NCBI RefSeq assembly: GCF_016862395.1 | Contig: NZ_BOMW01000066.1 | Location: forward strand, 1 to 64,000 | Direction: 5' to 3' | DNA from: Actinoplanes siamensis | Lineage (GTDB): Bacteria > Actinomycetota > Actinomycetes > Mycobacteriales > Micromonosporaceae | Length of the DNA: 64,000 nucleotides | In this document: positions 16,802 to 24,763 of the stretch, piece by piece | Layout: the number at the start of each line of letters is the position of its first letter | Position numbering within the stretch: position 1 is the first letter of the stretch | The notes under the pieces: model-generated | Database searches by the model: none | Told to the model about the DNA's origin: nothing | What the model saw: the letters and a program-made list of their open reading frames with translations, nothing else | Position numbers and translations under genes: made by a program

Positions 16802-17130
16802 CACCGGTCCAGCTCGTAGGTGACACCGGTGGTCGCGCTGAAGTTCAGCGTGGCGACCTGGGTGTTCGGGTTGATCGCCGCCCGGGGGATGTAGAACTTC
16901 CGGGTGGCGCCGGACGGGATCGTGACCGGGGTGACCGTGCCGGTGTTGCCGAGGCCTGTCGTCGTCGGGTCCGACACCGAGAAATTCGTCGGCGTGCTGG
17001 TGGTGGTGATGCGCACGACCACGCCGGTCGGCCCGAACGAGCCCTCGGCGACGGTGTCCGACGCGGCCGGGGTCAGCGGCGCCGGCGTGATGCCGCCCGC
17101 GCTGACCGTCTGGGATACCTGCAGCGTCAT
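16798..17130 (-). CDS. tail-associated beta-sandwich protein
   Basis: 110 aa, Thr/Val-rich (begins MTLQVSQTVSAGGITPAPL), with a regular beta-strand pattern (VVVRITTTSTPTNFSV) as in small tail or decoration proteins. ATG 17130 has GGGAG nine bases upstream. It sits between the plus-strand HTH-membrane gene and the major tail cluster. Confidence 0.55.
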   Translation of the reverse strand: MTLQVSQTVSAGGITPAPLTPAASDTVAEGSFGPTGVVVRITTTSTPTNFSVSDPTTTGLGNTGTVTPVTIPSGATRKFYIPRAAINPNTQVATLNFSATTGVTYELDRW

Positions 17131-17201
17131 CCGACGCGCTCCCTTCGGTGGATGTGGAAGGTCCGCCGGACGACGGACGGTGATCTTGTGCAGCCGGGCC
17201 G

Positions 17202-17207
17202 TACAGT
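17202..17207 (+). promoter_or_regulatory. -10 hexamer for leaderless HTH-membrane gene
   Basis: TACAGT, seven bases before GTG 17215. Actinobacterial leaderless promoters show exactly this spacing. No good -35 is seen. Confidence 0.4.
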
Positions 17208-17214
17208 GACGGCC

Positions 17215-17520
17215 GTGACAGATCGAGATGCGCGCATGGCCAGCGAGTACGCCGCCGGCCGGGAGATCCCGGAAATCGCAGCCCGGTACGACGTGCGCGA
17301 GGAGTACGTGCAGCGCGTCATCGAGGACGCCACCGCCCCGCAGCCGGTCACGTCCCGGTGGAGCCTGAGCAACCAGGGGAACCGGATCCTGATCGCGGTG
17401 CTCCTCGGCTGGATCGCCTGGCTCATCAGCGGCCGGCTGACGATCTGGACGCTCGTCGTCGTCGCGATCGCCGCGTACGTGGTGACCACGCTGGTCGTGA
17501 GCGTGCGGCGCCGGCCTTAG
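17215..17520 (+). CDS. HTH-like membrane protein, moron
   Basis: 101 aa from GTG 17215 (GTG 17206 is an alternative). Residues ~8-40 resemble an HTH (MASEYAAGREIPEIAARYDV); two membrane spans follow at about 58-74 and 78-94 (IAVLLGWIAWLISG and LVVVAIAAYVVTTLVV). A TACAGT -10 hexamer at 17202-17207 places transcription start at the GTG, so the mRNA is probably leaderless. Its stop overlaps the stop of the convergent minus gene by four bases. It may act in the lysogen, for example in superinfection exclusion; that is inference. Confidence 0.6.
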   Translation: MTDRDARMASEYAAGREIPEIAARYDVREEYVQRVIEDATAPQPVTSRWSLSNQGNRILIAVLLGWIAWLISGRLTIWTLVVVAIAAYVVTTLVVSVRRRP

Positions 17521-17921
17521 CCCGGCAGGGTCTCGTACTCGAAGACGTCGACCTGCCACACCAGGAGCCGGCCGGTGGATCGGTCCCAGTCCGGCGGCTG
17601 CCCGTCGACGCGCCGTATCCGGGAGCAGTCCCGGCCAGGGATCACGGGCCGCAGGCCGAGCAGCGCGGCCAGCACCCGGTCGGCGACGCGGCGGACCGCG
17701 TCGGAGTTGCCGGCCACCGAGTGCACGGCGATCGTGCACGTCACCTTGTCGTACGCCTCCTCGAAGCTCACCGCATCCGGCACGTCGATGCTGATGTACG
17801 GCACCACGTACGGCAGGTCCGGCGGGTTCTGCGGGTCGGCCGGGCCGTCCGAGACGGTCAGCGCTGGGTTCGCGATCCCGCGCAGCGCCGCCAGCACCGG
17901 CGCGGCGTGCTCGGTGATCAC
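17517..17921 (-). CDS. tail terminator-like protein
   Basis: 134 aa, GTG overlapping the upstream stop (GTGA). It begins VITEHAAPVLAALRGIANPA, with VPYISIDVPDAVSFEEAYDK, VTCTIAVHSVAGNSDAVRRVADRV and a closing WQVDVFEYET strand. Size, order (after the HK97-gp10-like gene, before tail tube genes) and this beta-alpha pattern fit a tail terminator / gp11-type minor tail protein. Confidence 0.6.
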   Translation of the reverse strand: MITEHAAPVLAALRGIANPALTVSDGPADPQNPPDLPYVVPYISIDVPDAVSFEEAYDKVTCTIAVHSVAGNSDAVRRVADRVLAALLGLRPVIPGRDCSRIRRVDGQPPDWDRSTGRLLVWQVDVFEYETLPG

Positions 17922-18337
17922 AGGCCCAGCGCCTTGAGCATCACGGCCTCCAGCGCCTTCTCGAACTTCGGCGCCTCTGCCTCCAGTGCGGGGCCGAGGT
18001 GCGGTTTCGGCGCCGACCAGGGCGTGCCGTACTCGTACTCCAGCAGGGTGCCGAGGTTGCCCGGGGTGCGATGCTTGCCGCCGCCGACCTGCTTCTCCTT
18101 GTCCGGGCCGATCTCGGCCCACGCGCCGGTACGGGTCTCCTCCGACTCGTAGCCGATGGTGGCCGCGTACTGGCCGGCATGACCGCCGTAGCCGATCCGC
18201 TTCTTCGCGTCCTGCTTGATGTTCAACGCGCCCTTCTGGACCACCGGCCGGATCTCTCGGGGAAGGATCGTGACGGCCTGGTCGATCTGGGCCGCGAGCT
18301 TGCCGACGTCGCTGGTATCGATGCGCAGCTCGTCCAC
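17918..18337 (-). CDS. HK97 gp10-like head-tail joining protein
   Basis: 139 aa. It begins VDELRIDTSDVGKLAAQID, then PVVQKGALNIKQDAKKRI, and ends with FEKALEAVMLKALG, the hallmark layout of the HK97-gp10 family neck proteins. GTG 18337 has AGGAGG nine bases upstream, better than the longer reading. Confidence 0.75.
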   Translation of the reverse strand: MDELRIDTSDVGKLAAQIDQAVTILPREIRPVVQKGALNIKQDAKKRIGYGGHAGQYAATIGYESEETRTGAWAEIGPDKEKQVGGGKHRTPGNLGTLLEYEYGTPWSAPKPHLGPALEAEAPKFEKALEAVMLKALGL

Positions 18338-18347
18338 GATGGCCTCC

Positions 18348-18752
18348 TCAGCTGGTGCGCTCGACAACGCCGATCCGGCGGGCGGTCTTCTCGGTGCCGT
18401 GGGCGAGGTCGCGGATGGTGAAGACCCGGCCCGGCAGGTCCGGATCCGATCGGGACGCGGTGATCAGCACCTCGTCCTCCGGCTCCAGGCCGACCACGCT
18501 CATCGGCAGGTGGACCTCCAGGCGCACCATCAGCAGCCGCGCCTCGCCGGCGATCTCCTCCTGCGCCTGGACGTCGCGGTGCTGCACCCGGCACTTCCCG
18601 GAGTACAGCTGCGTCCAGGTCTCCGCTACGGCGCCCCACTCGTCGGAGGCCTCGCCGGTTCGGCGCCGGATCACGCAGGTGTCCAGCATCCCGGCCTCGG
18701 CGGCGACCCGGCCGGCAGCGAGCACGTCGTCCCGGTTCACCAGCGCCGCCAC
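18348..18752 (-). CDS. DUF6093-like head-tail connector protein
   Basis: 134 aa from GTG 18752. The order of segments (DTCVIRRRTG, RVQHRDVQAQEEIAGEARLL, LEPEDEVLITASRSDPDLPGR, FTIRDLAHGTEKTARR) matches the DUF6093 neck proteins of Streptomyces and Micromonospora phages. It overlaps the large fusion gene by 16 bases. Confidence 0.75.
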   Translation of the reverse strand: MAALVNRDDVLAAGRVAAEAGMLDTCVIRRRTGEASDEWGAVAETWTQLYSGKCRVQHRDVQAQEEIAGEARLLMVRLEVHLPMSVVGLEPEDEVLITASRSDPDLPGRVFTIRDLAHGTEKTARRIGVVERTS

Positions 18753-21592
18753 GGTCCGCGGTCCGGTCGGCCGGTGGGGCGGATGGTGAACGCGCCGCTC
18801 GGCCGGTCATCGCCGAGCGCCCGATCGATCGCGGCGCGGTCGTCGTCGGTCAGCTCGGCCGCCTGCAGGGTCTCCGTGGCCCACGTGTCGGTCTGGGTGT
18901 AGTCGTCGATCTGGCGGCTGGTGGACCGCAGGCCGGCGGCATTGCGGACCATCCGTCGCGCCAGGTCCAGCGCGACTCGCTTCAGCGGCGCCAGCGACGG
19001 CAGTGCGTCGAACCGGGCCGGGCCGACGTAGCCGCGGATCTCCGTGGTCACTAGCTCCAGCACCAGTTGGCCGGTGGCCGCCGGGACCGCGGTCTGCACC
19101 CAGGCGTCCAGCTCCGGCAGCGTGAACAGCACCGGAACACCGGTCACCGTCGATGCGGTGACCGTGGCCAGCGCCGACTGGTTACCGGCCGCGTCCCGGG
19201 CCCGGACGCCGAGCACGTACGAGGCGCCCGCGACCAAGCCGCTGAACGTGTGGCTGAGCGCGTTGATCCCGCCCTGGACCAGCACGCCGTCGCGGTACAC
19301 GTCGTACCCCGTGACGCCGGTGTCGTCGGTCGCCGCCGACCAGGTCAGCGCGATCTGGGTCTGCCCGGCGGTGGCCTGGAGGCCGGACGGCGCCGCCGGG
19401 GCGGAGACGTCCGGGAAGCCGTACGCGGCCAGTGTGACCGGGGTCGGCATCTCCAGCCCGGCCGGGAACGGGTACGCGGGCGGCACGGCGCCCAGGTCGG
19501 CGAGCAGGTTAGTCAGGGCCTGCTGGAGCGTCGGGCTCTCCGCGGTGCCGGCCCGGTCGTGGACCGCGTCCAGGCCCCAGGAGTACTGCACGGTGCCGGT
19601 CGCGAACACCGCGGCGCCGGACGGCGCACGGTAGGCGGTCATCGCGTGCACGTAGGTGCCGCTGCCGTTGTACGAGTCGCCGTTGTCGTCGGCCAGTTGG
19701 CCGGTCACCGTGGCAGTCGCCTGCGACAACCGGATCAGGCCGGCCGGACGCTCGGTGCTCGACGTGTCCGCAGGCTCGTCGGCCTCGAAGCCCACGACCC
19801 CCACCGGCGAGGTCCAGGTCTGCGAGCCGGTCAGCGCGGCCACCGGCGTCGAGCGCCACAGCGGCAGGGCGGCTTGCGCCGCGGTCGCGACCAGCGACCG
19901 AGCGGCGATGCCGTTGAGGCGGAACCGCTGGCCGGTCAGGAACGAGGCCGGGCGCCGGTCGTTGTTGAAGCTGCGGGTGTCCTGCCAGGTTCCGCTGTAG
20001 AGGCCGGTCGGGTTCAGGGCCGCGTCGTGGGTGTCCTTCCAGCAGCTGAACGAGCGCCGGTCGGCGGCGAAGCGGATCCGCCAGAACGCCTCATTGGCGC
20101 TGAGGAAGAGCAGGTTGGACTGGTTACCGGCCGCGTCCCGGGCGCCGACGAACGCGTCGCGCATCCCCGCTGACCAGTACTCGTCGTGGCCGGAGCTGAT
20201 GACCGCCTGCCGACCGAGCAGCAGCGTCGGGTCCGCGTCCACCATCGCGCAGGTCAGGTAGTCGACGTCGTAGCCGAGCCGCTCCAGCCAGCGGAGCAGC
20301 GGATACTCCGAGTTCATGAAGTGCGTCTGCGGGTAGTACAGCCGGGTCAGCAGCGGTCGGTCGTAGCTGACCGCCTTCGCGCGCAGACTCTTATCCGCGG
20401 TGAACCCGGAGCTGCCGCCCTGCCCGTAGAGGCTCTTGCCGTTGTGGATGTCGGCCGGGTTGGCGCCGGCGTGGTTGTACGCCTGCCAGGTCGAGTCCGA
20501 CAGCTTGACCGCGATCTTCGCCTTGCGCGTCGGGTCGGTGACCACGAACGGCCCGATGTGCGCGCGGGCGCTCGGCAGGTCGGCCCGAGCGATCGTGATG
20601 ATGTAGACGCCGGGGGTGGCGTCGGCCGGCACGCTCCAGCTGCCGTTGACCGTCCAGTTCCCGCAGGACGCCATGCCCGTCGTCGGGTCGACGGTGCCCG
20701 CCGGCTGCGTGGTCTGCGGGCCGCCCAGGGTGCCGACCTGGCGCGCGCCGCGGGAGCCGTACCAGCCGAGCCGGTACACGACGCCAGTCCACGCCGAGTT
20801 CGGCGAGTGGATCTTCAGGTCGATGCCTGTACCGCGGGCGACGCTCATCGAGGTGGCGTATCCGAAGATCGTCGGGTCGATGCCGCTGACGTCCCAGGTG
20901 GCCTTGTCGACGCCGGTCTGCCGGTTCTCCGCCTCGACCGCGGTCTCGGCGGCCGGCGCGGGCGTAAGGTTCGCCGGCTCCAGCGCAAAGACGGCGACCA
21001 TGGCCGGGTTGATCGGCACGCCGGTGATGCTGACCGTGGTGGTGCCGGCGGGGACCACCGCGGTGGCGATGGCGAGGCGCACCGGCTCGGCACCGTTCGC
21101 CGGTCCCTGCACGACGTCCTCGACGGTGAATCCGGGGATCGTCGGCGTCCAGGCCGAACCGTCGTTGCTGGTTGCCACCGCCACGTAGACCCGGCAGTTC
21201 GGCACCGTGGTGACGATCGGCGCCAGGTCGATCGAGCTGACGCCGGACGGGTTGCCGTATACCGCCAGCGTCCCGGCGTGCACCGCGCCCAGGTCGTCGC
21301 GGCTCTCCACCCAGCCGGCCAGGGTCCGCGGCGCTGTACTGGCCGACGGCTCCCGAACCCAGGTGATCGAGGTCTCGCCGCCGGTCGCGGTCAGAGTGGC
21401 GACCGAGAGGTCACCCAGCGCCGGATCGCTGGCCTCAGCGATCTCCGTCCACGCGCCGGACGGATCGACGCTGGCCGGGGCGACGCCGAACGCGACGAGC
21501 TTGCGCCCGGCGGTCGCTGCGGAGGGGAAGGTCGCGGTGTGCGTGGCCGAGCTGGCCGATGCCGCGTAGGTGGTCTTCCAGTCGCGCGACAC
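18737..21592 (-). CDS. 951-aa fusion: DMFase-like domain + FN3 + head-tail connector
   Basis: Residues ~1-220 are a beta-rich Ser/Thr/Ala module. Residues ~221-700 match the N,N-dimethylformamidase large-subunit-like family: AENRQTGVD, YRLGWYGSRGARQVG, DSTWQAYNHAG (~370), SSGHDEYWSAGMRDA (~466) and LSANEAFWRIRF (~499). The Tyr, Tyr and Glu of the last three motifs are in the places expected for the mononuclear-iron ligands of DMFase. Residues ~732-817 are a fibronectin-III domain (DDTGVTGYDVYRDG). Only residues ~819-951 (LFTLPELDAWVQTAV, LKRVALDLARRMVRNA) are the connector expected between capsid and DUF6093 genes. No internal ribosome site precedes the connector, so it should be made as one chain. 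GTG 21592 has AAGGGGG upstream. The whole may decorate the neck and bind or modify a surface ligand; activity is unknown. Confidence 0.75.
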   Translation of the reverse strand: MSRDWKTTYAASASSATHTATFPSAATAGRKLVAFGVAPASVDPSGAWTEIAEASDPALGDLSVATLTATGGETSITWVREPSASTAPRTLAGWVESRDDLGAVHAGTLAVYGNPSGVSSIDLAPIVTTVPNCRVYVAVATSNDGSAWTPTIPGFTVEDVVQGPANGAEPVRLAIATAVVPAGTTTVSITGVPINPAMVAVFALEPANLTPAPAAETAVEAENRQTGVDKATWDVSGIDPTIFGYATSMSVARGTGIDLKIHSPNSAWTGVVYRLGWYGSRGARQVGTLGGPQTTQPAGTVDPTTGMASCGNWTVNGSWSVPADATPGVYIITIARADLPSARAHIGPFVVTDPTRKAKIAVKLSDSTWQAYNHAGANPADIHNGKSLYGQGGSSGFTADKSLRAKAVSYDRPLLTRLYYPQTHFMNSEYPLLRWLERLGYDVDYLTCAMVDADPTLLLGRQAVISSGHDEYWSAGMRDAFVGARDAAGNQSNLLFLSANEAFWRIRFAADRRSFSCWKDTHDAALNPTGLYSGTWQDTRSFNNDRRPASFLTGQRFRLNGIAARSLVATAAQAALPLWRSTPVAALTGSQTWTSPVGVVGFEADEPADTSSTERPAGLIRLSQATATVTGQLADDNGDSYNGSGTYVHAMTAYRAPSGAAVFATGTVQYSWGLDAVHDRAGTAESPTLQQALTNLLADLGAVPPAYPFPAGLEMPTPVTLAAYGFPDVSAPAAPSGLQATAGQTQIALTWSAATDDTGVTGYDVYRDGVLVQGGINALSHTFSGLVAGASYVLGVRARDAAGNQSALATVTASTVTGVPVLFTLPELDAWVQTAVPAATGQLVLELVTTEIRGYVGPARFDALPSLAPLKRVALDLARRMVRNAAGLRSTSRQIDDYTQTDTWATETLQAAELTDDDRAAIDRALGDDRPSGAFTIRPTGRPDRGPWRRW

Positions 21593-21616
21593 CGCAACCC
21601 CCTTCGTGATGCTGGA

Positions 21617-21676
21617 TCCGGGCCGGCCGGAGTGACGAGACGCAGGAGGAATCCCAGGCGGCCCGGCCGGCCCGGA
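21617..21676 (-). terminator. perfect 14-bp inverted repeat before the fusion gene
   Basis: TCCGGGCCGGCCGG (21617-21630) is exactly complementary to 21663-21676, with a 32-base loop. It occupies the only sizeable gap in the head operon, between the gene ending 21680 and the fusion starting 21592. No U-tract follows. It may attenuate transcription or mark an insertion boundary. Confidence 0.5.
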
Positions 21677-21679
21677 CGG

Positions 21680-22126
21680 TTACTTGGTGGGCTTGCCCGC
21701 GGCGTCGAGCGCGGCGATCACGTCCTCGCGGGACGCGCCGTCGGCGACCTCGACGTCCACGGAGCGGGCGTAGGCGCGCCACTCCGGAGCGCCGGAACCC
21801 GGTCCGGAACGCGGCGGCAGCTTCGGCCCGCCCTGCTGGGTCGCGTCGAGCTCCGTCGGGCTGCTGGAGTTGCCCTGCTGCGCCGCCTCCAGTTCCGCAA
21901 TCCGGGCACGGAGCGCATCCACCTCGGTGGTATCCGAGGCCGACTTGCGCGCCGTCCCCGGCCCGCGGCCGACGGCCTCCCCGAGCCCGGCCGAGGACGG
22001 CTCGTCGAGCAGGTGGTCACCCACCAGGCCAGCGGCCCAGTCGGGAAGAGGTCCCCCCTCGGCGAGCAGGACCGGCGAGCCGGTGTCCGGGTGCACGACG
22101 AGGGTGTTCGCGGTCAGCTTCGCCAT
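21680..22126 (-). CDS. phage hypothetical protein after the capsid gene
   Basis: 148 aa. The N-terminus (LTANTLVVHPDTGSPVLLAE) is a short beta module often seen just after capsid genes in actinophages. The middle is a coiled coil (VDALRARIAELEAAQQ) and the C-terminus (DVEVADGASREDVIAALDAA) resembles a FtsK-gamma/HeH-like SAP-type motif that can bind nucleic acid or capsid. It starts two bases after the capsid stop. Confidence 0.6.
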   Translation of the reverse strand: MAKLTANTLVVHPDTGSPVLLAEGGPLPDWAAGLVGDHLLDEPSSAGLGEAVGRGPGTARKSASDTTEVDALRARIAELEAAQQGNSSSPTELDATQQGGPKLPPRSGPGSGAPEWRAYARSVDVEVADGASREDVIAALDAAGKPTK

Positions 22127-22128
22127 GA

Positions 22129-23190
22129 TCAGAGCACCTTCACGCTCATGATGAGGTCCGGGTCGGTGACCACGGGCATCGCGATGCCGGAAACGAGGGT
22201 GCCGGTGTGGACCGGGTTCTCCGACTCCATGGCGACCGCGACCAGCCCCGGCGCGTTCTCCTCGCCGAGGGCCTGGGCGCGGACGAGCTTCTTCGCCTCC
22301 TCGGTGGTGCCCCACTGGGTCTGCCCGACGGCCTGGCCGCCCTGACTGGGCATCTCCGGCAGGATCACGATCCGGTCGTCCGGGATCTGCCGGGTCATCA
22401 CGCCGTTGTGGTTCGGCACCGCAGTGTCGTCCACGATCAGGCGCGGCAGCTCCCGGTCGGCGAACAGCTGCCGCAGCTGCGCCGTGCCGATCGACGGCGG
22501 AGCGCCGAGCAGCGAGCCGAGCAGGTTCCGGAAGTCCGGATCCTTGAGCAGCACGTTCTTGATCCGCGTGCTCATGATGACCACGCCCGGCATGACCTCG
22601 GAGCCCGTCGTGGTCTTGTAGGTCGTCGTCAGCGCGTCCAGCTGGCCGAAGACGTCCGGCGTGGAGGCGTTCCACAGCGTGGAGGCCGTGATGAAGTTCT
22701 GCGCCGGCAGACCGAAGTCCACGGAGCCCAGCTGCAGCCGGTTCTCCGGCGCCGACTGCGTACCGACGGTCACCTTGCCCGACCAGATCGCCTCACCCTG
22801 CGCCAGCATGATGCGCTGCAGCGCGCCGCGAGTCAGGGTGAGCAGGTCCTGGTCGAAGACCTGCGCGATGGCGTCCTCGTCGCCGGCGGCGCGGGCCGCG
22901 TCGAGCAGCTGCGACTCCTCCTCCAGCAGCCACAGAATGCCGGACAGCGGCAGCATCCGGCCGGACACCTCGTTCACCTCACCGCGGTCCAGCGGCACCG
23001 CCGGGGTGTTCCACGGCCGGAACGGGATCGCTCGGCGCAGCGACCGGGCGGACCGGCGGAACAGGTACCGGTGGTCGCGACGGGTCACGGCCGGGAGCCA
23101 GTTCTGCAGGATGCCGGCCGGGAACGGGATCTGGCGGGCGGCGACCGTCAGTTCCTCGGGATCGGTCAGCTCAAGAGCCATGGTCGCCAT
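22129..23190 (-). CDS. major capsid protein, lambda gpE-type
   Basis: 353 aa, the usual gpE-family length. Segments RRDHRYLFRRSARSLRR, REVNEVSGRMLPL-like (EVNEVSGRMLPLSG) and VVIMSTRIKNVLLKDPDFRN fit the E-type HK97 fold. It lies directly downstream of scaffold and decoration genes. ATG 23190, with an internal ATG at 23181 (MATMALEL), leaves slight start ambiguity. It forms the icosahedral shell. Confidence 0.85.
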   Translation of the reverse strand: MATMALELTDPEELTVAARQIPFPAGILQNWLPAVTRRDHRYLFRRSARSLRRAIPFRPWNTPAVPLDRGEVNEVSGRMLPLSGILWLLEEESQLLDAARAAGDEDAIAQVFDQDLLTLTRGALQRIMLAQGEAIWSGKVTVGTQSAPENRLQLGSVDFGLPAQNFITASTLWNASTPDVFGQLDALTTTYKTTTGSEVMPGVVIMSTRIKNVLLKDPDFRNLLGSLLGAPPSIGTAQLRQLFADRELPRLIVDDTAVPNHNGVMTRQIPDDRIVILPEMPSQGGQAVGQTQWGTTEEAKKLVRAQALGEENAPGLVAVAMESENPVHTGTLVSGIAMPVVTDPDLIMSVKVL

Positions 23191-23192
23191 GC

Positions 23193-23915
23193 TCAGGCAC
23201 CCACCTTGTCGATGTAGATGTTCGGGGACAGCTCGGCGGCGGCCTGGGCGTCGAAGCCGCTGTTAGCCGGCAGCAGGTCGCTGTAGACGCGGCCGCGGTA
23301 GTAGAGGGCGGCGTCGACGTGCCGGCCGGCGCGGACCTGCTTGTCGTCGAGCAGGAAGCCCTTGGCGGTCTCGCTGCCGCCAGCGCCGAGGTCGGTGCCA
23401 CCGCCGGTGGCGGTCGCGACGGTCACGGCCGGGGTGGTGCCGCCGGTCAGCGACGCGCCGGACGCCGTCATCTGGGCGACGTTCGTGTTCGCCAGAGTCC
23501 CCTGGAAGGTAACCGTGATCGGGGTACCCGGGTGCGGGCCTCCGCTGGTGGCCACGTTGCCGGCACCGATGGTCGACAGCGCCTCGAGGGCGGTGCGTAC
23601 CTGTGCGGCGGTCGCGTTGTACGGGATGCCCGCGGTGGTCTGGCCGCCGAAGGTCAGGGTGTAGGTGCCGCCGGTCGGTCCGCCGGTGACGGTGACGGTC
23701 TGCACCTCCTCGGCGCTGCCGCCGTACGGCACGTGCCGACCCGTGGCCGTGTTCAGCGCCAGGCAGGCGCCGGACGGGATGTTCCCGTCGGGGTAGACCG
23801 CGAGGACGGCGTCCGCGTCGAGGGTGATGGGTGCGCAGTCGACCGGGAACTCGCCGGCCCACGTCGGGCCGCCGGCACGCCGGATCGTCTTGGTCACCCC
23901 GAGATCGCTGTACAT
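23193..23915 (-). CDS. head decoration protein with an inserted Ig-like domain
   Basis: 240 aa. The outer parts (MYSDLGVTKTIRRAGGPTWA and LLDDKQVRAGRHVDAALYYR) are a gpD-like head decoration protein. Residues ~70-170 are a well-known mobile module of actinophage surface proteins (TGGTYTLTFGGQTT, YNATAAQVRTALEAL, VTVTFQGTLANTNVAQM-type), probably exposed on the capsid. ATG 23915 has GGGG ten bases upstream. It immediately precedes the capsid gene. Confidence 0.75.
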   Translation of the reverse strand: MYSDLGVTKTIRRAGGPTWAGEFPVDCAPITLDADAVLAVYPDGNIPSGACLALNTATGRHVPYGGSAEEVQTVTVTGGPTGGTYTLTFGGQTTAGIPYNATAAQVRTALEALSTIGAGNVATSGGPHPGTPITVTFQGTLANTNVAQMTASGASLTGGTTPAVTVATATGGGTDLGAGGSETAKGFLLDDKQVRAGRHVDAALYYRGRVYSDLLPANSGFDAQAAAELSPNIYIDKVGA

Positions 23916-23967
23916 CAGATGGATCCCCTTCTGGGTGTGTGCCCCGACGCGGTACGTACGGGGTGGT

Positions 23968-24714
23968 TCAGGAGCTCGGCTTCGTGATGCCGAGCCGTTC
24001 GAGCCGCTTGGCGGCCCTGTCGTTGGCGGAGGGTCGGGCGGTGCCGCGGTTGCCCTGCGACTTGTCCGGCTTGAGCTGACGCTGCCGGGTGTCGGCCGCC
24101 TTCGAGGCGAGGTAGGGCTTGCGCTCGAGCAGATCCTCGAGCGCCTCGGTGATCGCGTCCGCGTCCACCTTGGTGCCGTCGAGGAAGTCCTCGGGGTCGC
24201 CTTCGCGCAGCAGCAACGCCGCCGCGTCGGCGGGGTCGGCGAACCGGCCGGATGCCTTGGCCTCGATCTTGTCGAGCAGCCGATCCCGGGCGATCTCGCG
24301 CTCGGCCTCAGCACGCGCCTCGCGCCGGATCTGCTCCGGGTCGGGGACGTCGCCGCCGTCGCTCTTCTTGCCCTTCAGTAGGTTGCGGACCTCGTCCGGC
24401 GTCTTCGCGCCGAACTCCCGCGCGAGCGCTGTCCAGCCGCGCAGCCCCTTGCGGGCCGCGTTGCGTTCGGCCTTCATGCGGTCGATGGCCTGCTTGCCGG
24501 CGTCGCCCAGCTCGTCATCGGCCTCGTCCTGATCGGCGCCTCCGTTCTCGGAGTCGTCGGCTTGGCCGTCGTCCTCGCCGCCCTCGTCGTCATCCGGGGC
24601 GCCGCCCTTGATGGGCCAGATCGGGGCGCCGTTGCGGCGCAAGGCCAGAGCGGTGAGGCCGGTGTACGGGTGGACGGGCAGGTCCGGGCCATGGACGGGC
24701 AGGTGGATCTTCAT
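23968..24714 (-). CDS. scaffolding protein
   Basis: 248 aa. A very acidic stretch (residues ~40-75, rich in Asp/Glu/Gly) is followed by a long charged helix (QIRREARAEAEREIARDRLL) and a basic C-terminus (NDRAAKRLERLG), the standard scaffold layout. ATG 24714 was chosen because the upstream reading lacks protein character. It templates procapsid assembly. Confidence 0.75.
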   Translation of the reverse strand: MKIHLPVHGPDLPVHPYTGLTALALRRNGAPIWPIKGGAPDDDEGGEDDGQADDSENGGADQDEADDELGDAGKQAIDRMKAERNAARKGLRGWTALAREFGAKTPDEVRNLLKGKKSDGGDVPDPEQIRREARAEAEREIARDRLLDKIEAKASGRFADPADAAALLLREGDPEDFLDGTKVDADAITEALEDLLERKPYLASKAADTRQRQLKPDKSQGNRGTARPSANDRAAKRLERLGITKPSS

Positions 24715-24763
24715 GCTGTGACTCCGTTGCGGGGTCGGTCCTGACGCCTTGCGCGCCGGGAGG

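Noticed and set aside
20186..22345. 719-residue plus-strand open frame opposite the fusion and capsid genes
   Set aside because: Antisense of the large fusion; Arg/Val/Gly-rich without domains.
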